NCBI GenBank assembly: GCA_017964755.1
Contig: JAGCRI010000130.1
Span: forward strand, 1 to 63,720
Direction: 5' to 3'
DNA: 63,720 nucleotides
Source: Bacteroidales bacterium
GTDB lineage: Bacteria > Bacteroidota > Bacteroidia > Bacteroidales > WCHB1-69
The notes under the pieces were generated by a model. It searched no databases. It was not told the DNA's origin and saw only the letters and a program-made list of their open reading frames with translations. Made by a program: the position numbers and the translations under genes. Position 1 is the stretch's first letter. Every line of letters begins with the position of its first letter. Shown here piece after piece: positions 34,101 through 42,025 of this stretch.

Positions 34101-36924
34101 CCAGCTTGACGTTATTCGCGTTTTCCGAAGAGGCAAAGTCAGCTTTCAGACAGAACGTGGACACGGGAATCGACGTGCTGCGGAGCTTGAACTTTGATTC
34201 AGTCGTTCCGCTCTGCGTCATGTGGAAGCCCTGTTTGAACTTCGGCTTGAAGTTTTTCACAGGATAACCAGCAGAAGACGTACCCTGAACGTCCATTTCA
34301 ACGCCGGTTGCGGTGAAGCTGTTTGCGGCGTTCGCGGGGTCCACATAAGTCACATTGATGCCTGTCTTCTTATCGCCCTTGTACTGCGGCAGCTCAGGAC
34401 AATCGAAGATCATATACGGCAGCGTCGGCGGCAGTTTTTCAAAAGAAACTTCCTCATTTGCGTTGAAGATATCGTTTCGGTGATAGGCTGCTTCGCGCTG
34501 TGCAAGCGTGGCCTGATCGTAGATATAGTTGTCAAGCTGCTCTGCTGAATTCAGACCTTTTCCGTAAATCCGAATGGAATACAGGTCTATGCCGCAGCTT
34601 TCAGCGCCGATGGTCAACCCTACCGGGTCAGCCTGTGCGAAGTTGTCATTTGCGGGGTACTGTGTCACACCGCACATCACGCCGTCAACGTAGATGTACA
34701 CGAGCCTGTTCTGGTTCCGGTTTTCAACAGCGAAGCAGACGCGGACGTGCGAATCTTCTTTAAACTGCATCGACACGCTGGACTGTTCGGAAGTCAGCGC
34801 CGCGTTTTGTGACGCAATCTTGAAGCCCCTTCCGCTCTCAAGACAAGAGATCACAACACTGTCATAGTCCTGCACGTCTCTCGTGGCAAACTCCGCTTCA
34901 ATCGTCAGACCGCTTGTTCTCGCATCGTCCGCAAACGCCTTGAATGGAATGGTCATGAAGTCGTTCGGGAGGAACCGAAGCGCAGTCTTTCCGTTTGCAT
35001 CGTCAACCCAGCCGTCAGCGCCGGTCCAGCCGAAGCCTTCAAAAGTTGCTGAATAACCGTGGTTGCTCCAGCTTGCAGGATTCTGTTCGTTGTTACTGCG
35101 CCCAGCCGCCGAAAATTCAAGCTGCAAAGCGTCTGTAACAGGTTCTATAATGATAGTTGATTCTGACACTGTGACTTCCTTTGTGACGGAAACAGCGCCG
35201 CAAGAAAGCACAAATTTGACGGTTCCTGACGGATAATCGCTGACGTTCCAAACCTGCGCGGTTCTGTCTACTGTGACCTCCGTATGCGCATAAACGGAAT
35301 CGTCGCTGTAAAGGACTTCTCTTGTAATAGTTGCGTTCTCCGTATCTGGATCATACACCATAAACGGAATTGCAAGCGTTTCGCCCTGTCTCGCTGTCGT
35401 AGTGCTGAACGGACAAAGGACAATCGTCGTGTTGCTTTGCGGGTCAATCCACATCATGCCGAGTGTAATCACGTTCGACATTACGCTGATTTCGTCCACG
35501 ATCATGGTCGCCCAACAGCGGAAGATGTGTGCGCCGTGATTCTGTTCCGGGATCGTGAACGACTGGCTTCTGTTATTGCTCGATACGGTTTCGGTGTCAA
35601 TTTCAACGCCATCCATTTCAAAGTGAATCGTCTTCACGCCGGTACCGGACGGTGTATAGTTAAATACAACATCGCCGTTGTAAATGCCAAGCTCGTCAAA
35701 CGTCGTAGAAACACTCAGCGTAATCACATTGATCTGATAAGTCAGCGTCCGCGAATTGCTTTCTGAATTCGTGACCTTCACCTTAACAGTGTTCGTACCC
35801 TGTGCCAGATAAGGCGTTACGTTGATCGCGTTGTTTCCTTGAGGGATGGACAGTGTAGCTTTGACCACGTTATTTACGATGATCGAGCCGATGCCGTTTC
35901 CGTCGTCATATTCGTCCGAGTCAACGGAGGAATAGCTGAATTGCAGCTCGACCTCTGCATTTTCTGATACACTGAACATTCTCGACGGAAGCAGGTTTGT
36001 GAGAGTGATCGCATACTCCGAGGTTTCACCGCCACCGCCACCGCCTCCGTGCGTGATAACAGTGACGCCATCACCAATCGGCGTGTCACCGCTCATGAGA
36101 TACAACTTTCCTTCTTCTTCGTTGAACCACAGGTTGTCGCCTTTTTCTTCGATTGCGGCATGAATGGCTGCGCTGTCAAGAGATTCTGCATAGGATTGAG
36201 CGTTTTGCGCCGCTTCTTCTGCGATTCCCTGCGCATCCTCGGCTTTACCCTGTGCGGTTTCGGCGGCTGTCTGAGCGTCTTCTGCCTTGCCTTGGGCGGT
36301 TTCCGACGCGGTTTGTGCTGCCTCTGCGCGTCCTTGTGCGGTTTCAGATGCCGTTTTTGCAGACGACGCAAGCCCCTCCGCTGTCTCCGCTGCCGTCTTT
36401 GCCGATTCAGCGTCGTTCTTGTGTTGAAGAGCTAACTGCTCATACCGAAGCGCTGCCGCAGCACTGTCACTTGCTTCACCGGCTTTTTGCGCTGCGGTTG
36501 CAGCATTGTTTCTGATCTCCTGTGCGCTCATGTTGAGATCGTTTACAAGTGCAATCAATTGATCAATCGTTGATTGTTCTGGGATCTCAATTTGATCTTC
36601 CCCACAAATAGCTTTAATGCTGCCTTTGACTGCAATCTTCATTGGAAGCGTTGCGTAAATATCTCCGGAAGTGATTCCGACATCAAGCAATCTAAATTGC
36701 AATGCCCACAGCGGGAGTTCAACGCTTCCGTCTGCGGGTACTGCTAATTCTCTCCATGTTTTATCTGGAAATACAATGCGTAAAAACATTGCGTTTTTTC
36801 TTTCGTCTTGAAAATCAATATTTACGACATAATCAACATTATCAGAAACAATCTCAAAATACTGACGAGAGTGGTTTTTAAAGTTTAAATGTTTGTCTTT
36901 GCAGACCAATTCAATTAACTGCAT
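31135..36924 (-). CDS. Giant multidomain tail fibre / receptor-binding protein
   Basis: A 1,929-residue protein. Residues 1-120 resemble baseplate-upper-protein N-termini. An Ala-rich coiled coil with repeats of TAxETAQGKAEDAQ follows (about 140-260), then Ig-like modules, a LamG-like region (about 580-770), and a CotH-kinase-like region with KNFKPKFKQGFHM and YNFNNDKSTANVFGF. Leucine-rich-repeat-like strands (about 1270-1470) and InlB-type beta-grasp repeats (VSFYNDNTLLDTQVV, VYFYNGSTLLQT) come next. The C-terminal DUF6273-like domain has MWWLRSARHQS and GVALGFCLG. It likely binds the host surface. Confidence 0.85.
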   Translation of the reverse strand: MQLIELVCKDKHLNFKNHSRQYFEIVSDNVDYVVNIDFQDERKNAMFLRIVFPDKTWRELAVPADGSVELPLWALQFRLLDVGITSGDIYATLPMKIAVKGSIKAICGEDQIEIPEQSTIDQLIALVNDLNMSAQEIRNNAATAAQKAGEASDSAAAALRYEQLALQHKNDAESAKTAAETAEGLASSAKTASETAQGRAEAAQTASETAQGKAEDAQTAAETAQGKAEDAQGIAEEAAQNAQSYAESLDSAAIHAAIEEKGDNLWFNEEEGKLYLMSGDTPIGDGVTVITHGGGGGGGETSEYAITLTNLLPSRMFSVSENAEVELQFSYSSVDSDEYDDGNGIGSIIVNNVVKATLSIPQGNNAINVTPYLAQGTNTVKVKVTNSESNSRTLTYQINVITLSVSTTFDELGIYNGDVVFNYTPSGTGVKTIHFEMDGVEIDTETVSSNNRSQSFTIPEQNHGAHIFRCWATMIVDEISVMSNVITLGMMWIDPQSNTTIVLCPFSTTTARQGETLAIPFMVYDPDTENATITREVLYSDDSVYAHTEVTVDRTAQVWNVSDYPSGTVKFVLSCGAVSVTKEVTVSESTIIIEPVTDALQLEFSAAGRSNNEQNPASWSNHGYSATFEGFGWTGADGWVDDANGKTALRFLPNDFMTIPFKAFADDARTSGLTIEAEFATRDVQDYDSVVISCLESGRGFKIASQNAALTSEQSSVSMQFKEDSHVRVCFAVENRNQNRLVYIYVDGVMCGVTQYPANDNFAQADPVGLTIGAESCGIDLYSIRIYGKGLNSAEQLDNYIYDQATLAQREAAYHRNDIFNANEEVSFEKLPPTLPYMIFDCPELPQYKGDKKTGINVTYVDPANAANSFTATGVEMDVQGTSSAGYPVKNFKPKFKQGFHMTQSGTTESKFKLRSTSIPVSTFCLKADFASSENANNVKLVDCYEQNCPYHTPPQQEDDRVRQGIDGIPIVVFWKDSNNDVHFVGKYNFNNDKSTANVFGFTADYPNAESWEFKNNTSNRCLLKVSDYTGNWLDDFEARYPEDNESYTQLKRVTDWIVSTDRDAVQDAEDKAARLAKFTSEFEDYFVKSATLFYYLFTEVFLMIDSRAKNMFLTTYDGTHWLPLPYDFDTALGINNEGVLSFDYDLEDTDTVGGANVFNGQTSVLWRNVRDAFGSDLKSMYQTLRSGGTFSYSVLKQMFDAHQSVWPEAIWNEDAFVKYLKPYLIDGENYLSMLQGSKESQRDWWLYNAFKYRDSKYHAGDALNNYITLRCYALGDITVTPYSNIYPTIKYGSYTVTTRGKRNTAYTLVNPMDAMNDTEVYIYSADRIKSVGDLSGLQVGYANFAAATKLQSLKLGDSDANYENTNLKELYVGNNELLKTIDLRNCSALGTDTQKSVDFSGCASLEKVYAQGTALGGIELPNGGHVDELHYPSTLTNLTILNQKNLTTLTYEGLTSLTTLHIENTPNVDIEDIVNDAVALNRVRLIGVEWTATSALTLESTIDKLKACIGMDALGNNTAKAVVTGSVDVSEITEELLLDINENFPELEVVSGGVPIHVVSFYNDNTLLDTQVVQHGSDATAPSTNPTKEQTAQYTYTFSGWSGSLTNVTENRRLYAQFTQTVRTYTVYFYNGSTLLQTVNNVPYGGTATYTGETPVDPQGGDFLTFQPTGANITGTTNCYAQFTAVYEYAEITDSWQDILDAIDNGTYKAKYKVGNYKPIDFGSRGILNMQIVAFDADDLANGDGTAPITWISDNLMFHHMNPDISTDEQGYRIEGTGAIGGWNKCAMRSYLKETIKPLILQNVRNRIVEVTKSSVGYDTTGEIVLNELTSDDVWIPSAREIFGAEFGAETVGTVYNKVFNNSNLGSRIKKGANNNTAYMWWLRSARHQSRFASVSDSGGYASGSSSTTQPSRSNGVALGFCLGASNN

Positions 36925-37355
36925 TAGCTATCACCCCAATCAAGTGTGATTTTAATCTCCGGAGCGGCGTTATTATTTCCCCTATTTTGTAAATCCAACA
37001 CTCGCTTTGCAATCTCCTGAGACGCTTTAATTCTTGTTCCCATATCAACATCCAAGCCAAATTGGTCTTTAGCTGTTCCGTCAACAATGCTCCACCAGAA
37101 CTCAAACAACCGTCTTCCGGTTTCTTCTGCGTCTTGGTTGAGCTTATTCATGCGGTATCGTATTTCTTCCGCGATATAATTTTTATTAAGTAAAGCGTTT
37201 GCAGCTTGCGGCTTTGCTTTCTGCGTAAAACCAGCATCTGTAACTGCTTGTGTGTTGCTTTTTCCTTTTACTATTCCTTGTATAAATAGTTCTTCTTCTG
37301 GAGTTAATGGATGGCCTGTATTTGTTTTTGTTAGATTTTTTCTTGTTCTGGCCAT
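36924..37355 (-). CDS. Terminase small subunit
   Basis: A 143-residue protein with an HTH-containing N-terminus, HPLTPEEELFIQGIVKGKSN followed by TQAVTDAGFTQKA, then a helical oligomerisation region, as in Terminase_2-type small subunits. It overlaps the fibre gene by one base and lies far upstream of the large subunit. It recognises packaging sites and loads the large subunit. Confidence 0.85.
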   Translation of the reverse strand: MARTRKNLTKTNTGHPLTPEEELFIQGIVKGKSNTQAVTDAGFTQKAKPQAANALLNKNYIAEEIRYRMNKLNQDAEETGRRLFEFWWSIVDGTAKDQFGLDVDMGTRIKASQEIAKRVLDLQNRGNNNAAPEIKITLDWGDS

Positions 37356-37672
37356 TCATTTCCCTCCCCGCCGTTTTCAGCTTTTATTTTATTCCACACT
37401 TCATTATCATCTGGTATTGGTATATTATTTATTTCATACCAATAATCTCTTAAAAATAATAATACTTGAATTGTAGAATATGCTTTGAATAATTCTATAT
37501 TCCGCGACTTTTGTTTTTCTTCATCCCATACTGCCTTTTTTATGTGATATACTGTTATGGGTCTTTGCTGTTTTTCTGAATACCATTGTGAGGTATTGTA
37601 TAATATCTTTTCTCCGCGCGAATTTATCGCTTTTTGCAGCTTTTTTATTAGCGTAATATTACTTGCTGCCAT
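37331..37672 (-). CDS. Hypothetical protein next to small terminase
   Basis: A 113-residue protein with a basic N-terminal helix, an aromatic-rich middle and an acidic C-terminus. It overlaps the small terminase start by 25 nt. Small genes with this composition often precede terS in Firmicutes phages, but the role is not known to me. Confidence 0.65.
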   Translation of the reverse strand: MAASNITLIKKLQKAINSRGEKILYNTSQWYSEKQQRPITVYHIKKAVWDEEKQKSRNIELFKAYSTIQVLLFLRDYWYEINNIPIPDDNEVWNKIKAENGGEGNEWPEQEKI

Positions 37673-37686
37673 TTATTAAAACCGCC

Positions 37687-38640
37687 TTAAATCATATAAA
37701 TTTTGCTTTTCTCGTTAATAATACTGCCATCCTCATCTTGATATATTAAAGCGAATCCGGATTTTTGTGGCGCTGTGAGCTTTCCGTCCATATAATTCAT
37801 CTTATTGATATGCGCGAAAGCTCCTTGCTCAAGCAATCTAATGTTCCCGCTCATTGTATCGCCAACCTTATGCGTATGCGCCATCACAACACAATCAAAC
37901 GGTTCTTTTTCTGTATCTTGGAAATATTGTTTTGCTTTGTCTGCTGTAGCTAAAAAGTTAGAACGATATGCCATTGGATGCGCAAATATTGTTTTTCCAA
38001 TTCTACTGTGCCAATCGTTTACAAACTCAATGTCGATGGATTCAAATACTTCCTTTAGCGGCTCGTATTCTATTTTTGTCTTTTCCCGCTTGTTATAGTG
38101 CCTGAACCCATCGACAAAAATAAGTTCCAAAGAAGTGTCGGGCATAAGCTCTAATATATCTGTATCAAGATTCTTTGCAAAATAACTTGCGAATCTTTTA
38201 TCATGATTGCCATAATTGCAAACAACCCTCTTTGGCTGTAGATACTCAATTAAATCAATTAAATATTGCCGGCCTTGTATCAATTCCTCCATAGGAGAAA
38301 TTCGATACTGCTTTGGAAATTTACTCAGTGCCTGACAGTCAATTATATCTCCATTCAGTTGAAGAACATCCACGCCGCGAAATGCTGCCAACGATTCAAA
38401 ATCAAGCTGAAATGGAATGTGTAGATCAGACAGTGAAAGAATCTTTGTATAATTCTTTTCTTCTTTCTGTTCTTCAATAATCTGAATTAAACGGTACATT
38501 CCCCACATGCGCCGCCTAACTTCTGATTCTCCATACTGCTCGCCAAAGAGCTGTTTACTTAATTGATCAAACGGCGTGTCATCTGTTTTCAAAATCAGTC
38601 TGTTCTCCACCAAGGTTTTTGCTTGCTCGTAATTTAGCAT
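37687..38640 (-). CDS. Calcineurin-like metallophosphoesterase
   Basis: A 317-residue protein with a complete metallophosphoesterase set: SLSDLHIPF (D-x-H), LNGDIIDCQ (GD), NYGNHDKRF (GNHD), a His region AHPMAYRSN and VMAHTHKVGD (GHTH-like). The N-terminal 60 residues are helical and may be HTH-like. Related phage enzymes act on nucleotides or nucleic acid ends; the substrate here cannot be told. Located at the early/late boundary. Confidence 0.88.
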   Translation of the reverse strand: MLNYEQAKTLVENRLILKTDDTPFDQLSKQLFGEQYGESEVRRRMWGMYRLIQIIEEQKEEKNYTKILSLSDLHIPFQLDFESLAAFRGVDVLQLNGDIIDCQALSKFPKQYRISPMEELIQGRQYLIDLIEYLQPKRVVCNYGNHDKRFASYFAKNLDTDILELMPDTSLELIFVDGFRHYNKREKTKIEYEPLKEVFESIDIEFVNDWHSRIGKTIFAHPMAYRSNFLATADKAKQYFQDTEKEPFDCVVMAHTHKVGDTMSGNIRLLEQGAFAHINKMNYMDGKLTAPQKSGFALIYQDEDGSIINEKSKIYMI

Positions 38641-38759
38641 TTATTCACCTCAATGAAAAGGGAAAAACAGTGATTGCCAGAAAGAGGTAAATAGAAGCAA
38701 CCACTGTTTTTCGAAAGGAGTGTTCCAAAATGAAAAGAAACTGTTTAATTTATCTGCGT

Positions 38760-39068
38760 CTACGACGCGCTGACGGTCGAACTCTCACTGCTCGGCGTTT
38801 GTACGAAATTCTCTGATGTGCTGCCATTATAATCACCACCAATAACTTGATTATAGCTGCTTTCATCAGAATCCTGGTCAATTTCAATTTCTTCAACCGG
38901 AAGTGTAGCATACCAGAGAAACAACCCCGCCATAGCAAGAATAATAAGCAACTCAACTAAAGCAATAATAAACCATCGTCTACCGTTTGCCTTTACTTCT
39001 CGTAGCATTTCTGTTGCCAACGGCTCTGTTTTTTCTGTAACCAGTCTTGGAATATTGTCGCTGTTCAT
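38760..39068 (-). CDS. Single-pass membrane protein
   Basis: About 102 residues with a cytoplasmic N-terminus, one strong membrane segment (WFIIALVELLIILAMAGLFL) and an acidic/Ser-rich outer tail. The 39068 start has GAGG six bases upstream; 39080 is an alternative. A promoter lies directly upstream. Function unknown. Confidence 0.65.
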   Translation of the reverse strand: MNSDNIPRLVTEKTEPLATEMLREVKANGRRWFIIALVELLIILAMAGLFLWYATLPVEEIEIDQDSDESSYNQVIGGDYNGSTSENFVQTPSSESSTVSAS

Positions 39069-39094
39069 ATCATACCTCATTTCCTCTATTTATT

Positions 39095-39123
39095 ATTATA
39101 TACTATTTTTCACGAAAAGTAAA
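39095..39123 (-). promoter_or_regulatory. Sigma70-type promoter, repeated family
   Basis: TTTACT (39118-39123), 17-bp spacer, TATAAT (39095-39100). It overlaps the 3' end of a small zinc-ribbon gene and drives the membrane protein and probably the phosphoesterase/terminase region. Confidence 0.85.
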
Positions 39124-39249
39124 TAGTTTTCGCATATTTTTATTTTTTATTTTTGCTTTTTTGTAGCAACACTGACCATAACCCAGCAATCGGGATTCCT
39201 TTGACTTCAACCTACGCCCGCAAAGTCTGCAAAAATTATATTCTTTCAT
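39103..39249 (-). CDS. Small DUF6011-like zinc-ribbon protein
   Basis: A 48-residue protein: FCRLCGRRLKSKESRLLGYG followed by QCC, the DUF6011-like pattern (CxxCGRxL...SRxxGyGxxC), then a Lys-rich tail. ATG at 39249 overlaps the preceding stop by 4 nt (ATGA). Probably a zinc-binding regulator or adaptor. Confidence 0.65.
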   Translation of the reverse strand: MKEYNFCRLCGRRLKSKESRLLGYGQCCYKKAKIKNKNMRKLFTFREK

Positions 39250-39482
39250 GACTTTACTGTAAAAAGTTCCTCTGAACGCTTTTGTGCGAGGATTCTGTCA
39301 ACTTCCATCATTAAAGGCTGAAAATGCAAGTCTTTTAACTTTTGTAGTTCTTTTTCAAGCTCTGCGCAGTGTCGAAGCGTTTTTTGATATTCTTCATTCA
39401 ACTGCTGATACTTGGATTCAAGAATACTATACGCAATATTTGCTTTGTCCAATGCTTTTCGCAAATTACATTTCATAGCCAT
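39246..39482 (-). CDS. Small coiled-coil protein
   Basis: A 78-residue, almost entirely helical, charged protein likely to form a coiled coil. GGAGGAAT ribosome binding site. Function unknown. Confidence 0.6.
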   Translation of the reverse strand: MAMKCNLRKALDKANIAYSILESKYQQLNEEYQKTLRHCAELEKELQKLKDLHFQPLMMEVDRILAQKRSEELFTVKS

Positions 39483-39484
39483 TT

Positions 39485-39703
39485 TTATTCCTCCAATTCA
39501 TTTATCTGTCTTTCCAGATCTAATTTGGCACACTCTAAATCAAACAACTGTTCCCGCAAAATGCGCTCCCTACCTGCAAATACCTTTGACACATCCATAG
39601 AATGAACCGAGCAAAAAGTTGGATTTTTAAGCTGCTTTTTTGTTATTTTCAAATCGCGTTTAACCTCTTGCAAACTCTTCTGCAATTGTTCTAATGATTG
39701 CAT
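39485..39703 (-). CDS. Small coiled-coil protein
   Basis: A 72-residue helical protein. ATG at 39703 is chosen for GGGAGGGCTATCT. The upstream part overlaps the small membrane-protein gene in another frame. Function unknown. Confidence 0.6.
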   Translation of the reverse strand: MQSLEQLQKSLQEVKRDLKITKKQLKNPTFCSVHSMDVSKVFAGRERILREQLFDLECAKLDLERQINELEE

Positions 39704-39821
39704 AGATAGCCCTCCCAACTTTTCTTTCAAATTTTACAAGTTTGTCCTCAATCGCAATACCAAAAACAATTACAGAAAACCCAATAAGAAAAAACCAAAT
39801 AAAACCAGACGCAGTGAACAT
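39660..39821 (-). CDS. Small single-pass membrane protein, overlapping
   Basis: A 53-residue protein with an N-terminal membrane segment (residues 3-24) and a basic tail. Its ATG overlaps the preceding stop (TAATG) and its last 44 bases overlap the next gene. Function unknown. Confidence 0.55.
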   Translation of the reverse strand: MFTASGFIWFFLIGFSVIVFGIAIEDKLVKFERKVGRAIYAIIRTIAEEFARG

Positions 39822-40018
39822 TATTTACACCCCTTTCTATATTGATTCCAAATTTTTCGAATGTCTATGCTTGTGTATTTTCCACTCCATGTTTTGCAAT
39901 AAGTTCGACAGTCTCTTCCAGCAAGTCGCTGCTCAACTGTTCCAACGACTTTTCCAGTTTCGTCAAATACCCAGTAAATATTTGCGTAGTTTGTTTGATT
40001 TACCAGCTTAACTTCCAT
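39821..40018 (-). CDS. Small hypothetical protein
   Basis: A 65-residue basic protein, first gene after the promoter at 40055-40083. No family recognised. Confidence 0.6.
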   Translation of the reverse strand: MEVKLVNQTNYANIYWVFDETGKVVGTVEQRLAGRDCRTYCKTWSGKYTSIDIRKIWNQYRKGCK

Positions 40019-40054
40019 AATGTTTTTACCTCTTTCTTTTTATTTTGTGTCTTC

Positions 40055-40083
40055 ATTATAAACGATAATTTTGAAAAAGTCAA
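40055..40083 (-). promoter_or_regulatory. Sigma70-type promoter, repeated family
   Basis: TTGACT (40078-40083), 17-bp spacer, TATAAT (40055-40060), immediately after the clamp-loader operon. Confidence 0.85.
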
Positions 40084-40101
40084 TAGTTTTTTATAAAAAT
40101 T

Positions 40102-41022
40102 TCAAAAAAGTTTTTCAAGCACAATCGGCACAGCAAATTGCTCGTCTCGATAGCCTAATTTAATTCCTCTTTCCCATTCTCTAATATGGCGCATTGCTTC
40201 CACTAATTCCGTATCAGTATATACATTTATATATTCCTTTTTGATTTTGTTTATCAACCACGGCTGCAATCCAGTCGCTTTTGCTATATCGTTTCCTTCG
40301 TATGACTGCACTTGAAGCGTCTGTTTAATATTATTGTATAATACAGATAGAATAACCAGAGTACTTTCTCCAACGGCTTTGCAATCTTCATACAACTCAA
40401 AAGATAGATTCATATAGCCCTTCATCACAGCATCTACAAAGTCAAAAATAGCGTCTTTTGGTGGTCTATATATGACTCCGGTCTTTACTGCTTCGTCAAA
40501 CGATCCTCCGAGCCTTTTCAGCTTATCAATCTCCAAGAGGATTCTGCCATAATTGCTTTCGCAAAGTTCAATCAATGTGCTACATTCTTTTTCGGATAAA
40601 TCAATTTCACGTTGAATATATTTAATAAGTACCGGCTCCGCCAGCGGCTCAAACTCAACAAAACGATCCTTGAATGTCTTATAAAACTTTGTTCTTTTAT
40701 CCGGATTTGTCAACAATAAAATCAACACATTATCGCACAAAATTCCAGCTTTTAAAGCGTTTTGTACCTTATCTAATGTAATTATATCTTTGTCATCTCG
40801 AATTACATATACCACCGAATTTTGCACAAAAGAACGAGCCTTCAAAGTCTGATAAATATCAGCAAATGCGTTAATGCGCTTTATATTACATTTCTTTGCT
40901 TTTGCAATCTGTTTAATATAAATATCTTGAACAGCCCATTCATCGCCTGTAAACACATAAAAATCGAGCAATTCGCCGCTTTTAATCTGCTTCTTTACTT
41001 CTGCAACCGTCACGTCATCCAC
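40102..41022 (-). CDS. DNA polymerase III delta-like clamp-loader subunit
   Basis: A 306-residue HolA-like protein: N-terminal domain with LLDFYVFTGDEWAVQDIYIK, a non-Walker ATPase-like core (NVLILLLTNPDKRTKFYKTF, then EFEPLAEPVLIKYIQ) and the C-terminal helical collar. Delta opens the beta clamp. It overlaps the delta-prime gene by 13 nt, and the order gamma/tau, delta prime, delta suggests co-translated assembly. Confidence 0.82.
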   Translation of the reverse strand: MDDVTVAEVKKQIKSGELLDFYVFTGDEWAVQDIYIKQIAKAKKCNIKRINAFADIYQTLKARSFVQNSVVYVIRDDKDIITLDKVQNALKAGILCDNVLILLLTNPDKRTKFYKTFKDRFVEFEPLAEPVLIKYIQREIDLSEKECSTLIELCESNYGRILLEIDKLKRLGGSFDEAVKTGVIYRPPKDAIFDFVDAVMKGYMNLSFELYEDCKAVGESTLVILSVLYNNIKQTLQVQSYEGNDIAKATGLQPWLINKIKKEYINVYTDTELVEAMRHIREWERGIKLGYRDEQFAVPIVLEKLF

Positions 41023-41837
41023 GCCCTTCTAATATTCAAAATCCAATTATCAACGAGCATTTGCTTATTCAATGACGCATTTTTTAAATCAGAAAAAGCC
41101 TTGCTTGTTACCTTAACCCATTCAACATATCTTTTATCTTTTTCCTGTTTATATCGTTTTGCACAAATAACCATGAAGCACTTGAAAAACAAACCTAAAT
41201 CAATTTTATCTTCGTCAGAATCTTTAATTTTCAGTTTTTCCGCGATTTTGAAAGAATTAGCTCCACTCACCTCTGCAATGTTGTTTACAACCAGCTCGAC
41301 AAAATCATAAAATTCTAAAATCTTATATTTTTCTGCTAATAAATCGACCTCATCGGGAGTTTCGCAAACATTCAAAACAATTTCATTCTCATCGTCTGTA
41401 AATCTATATTTACCATCAATGTACTGCTGCAGTTCTTGCGAGGAATAGTGATCCATCTGATAGATAGCTGCTCGGGATCTCAGCGTTTTTAACAGATTGT
41501 TTTTATCTGCTACACCAATAATGATATAAGCGTTATTCTGCGGTTCTTCAGTCACTTTCAACATTGCATTTTTCGCTTGCAAAGAAACATTATCAAAATT
41601 TAAAAGCGCATATACAGTTGGATTTCTTTGAATATAGGCGTCTTTTATGATTTCTCGAACTTCATCAACCTTTGGAGAATCTACAGTAATACAAGTGCAT
41701 TTCAATTTATCTGCAATATAATTAACAAGCTCTTTTTTATCCATTTCCCCCGCTCCGCTGATAACAGAAAATCGTGGAAAGTTCTTATTATCAAGCTGCC
41801 GTTCGATTATTCTTTTTAATTCTCGCTGACCAATCAA
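41010..41837 (-). CDS. DNA polymerase III delta-prime-like clamp-loader subunit
   Basis: A 275-residue AAA+-like protein. Its Walker A position is degenerate (SGAGEMDKKE), as expected for the non-ATPase delta prime. Family features LLNFDNVSLQAKNAMLKVTE and a TLRSRAAIY arginine-finger region are kept, with SRA in place of SRC. It bridges delta and the motor subunits. Confidence 0.82.
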   Translation of the reverse strand: MIGQRELKRIIERQLDNKNFPRFSVISGAGEMDKKELVNYIADKLKCTCITVDSPKVDEVREIIKDAYIQRNPTVYALLNFDNVSLQAKNAMLKVTEEPQNNAYIIIGVADKNNLLKTLRSRAAIYQMDHYSSQELQQYIDGKYRFTDDENEIVLNVCETPDEVDLLAEKYKILEFYDFVELVVNNIAEVSGANSFKIAEKLKIKDSDEDKIDLGLFFKCFMVICAKRYKQEKDKRYVEWVKVTSKAFSDLKNASLNKQMLVDNWILNIRRAWMT

Positions 41838-42025
41838 TCTTCATACCTCCCGCGATAGTTATCAACTGTCGAATATGCTTCCCCAATTTCAGGAAATTCA
41901 AAATCACCGCACTGATAATCTTCACGACAAACCCTATCTTTCTTTTTACAGTATACCCCTGTCGGGATCACAGTATAAACCAATTTTTCGCAGTGCTTAC
42001 AATAAATACACAATTTATTCTCCAT
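41834..42025 (-). CDS. Small zinc-ribbon protein inside the clamp-loader operon
   Basis: A 63-residue protein with CIYCKHCEK near the N-terminus and later Cys residues (YCKKKDRVC), a likely zinc knuckle. Its ends overlap the gamma/tau gene by 11 nt and the delta-prime gene by 4 nt. Encoded between loader subunits, it may be an accessory factor. Confidence 0.65.
   Translation of the reverse strand: MENKLCIYCKHCEKLVYTVIPTGVYCKKKDRVCREDYQCGDFEFPEIGEAYSTVDNYRGRYED

Noticed and set aside
33562..34197. 211-codon plus-strand ORF inside the fibre gene
   Set aside because: It lies in a GC-rich region where antisense ORFs arise by chance. All genes I can support are on the minus strand.
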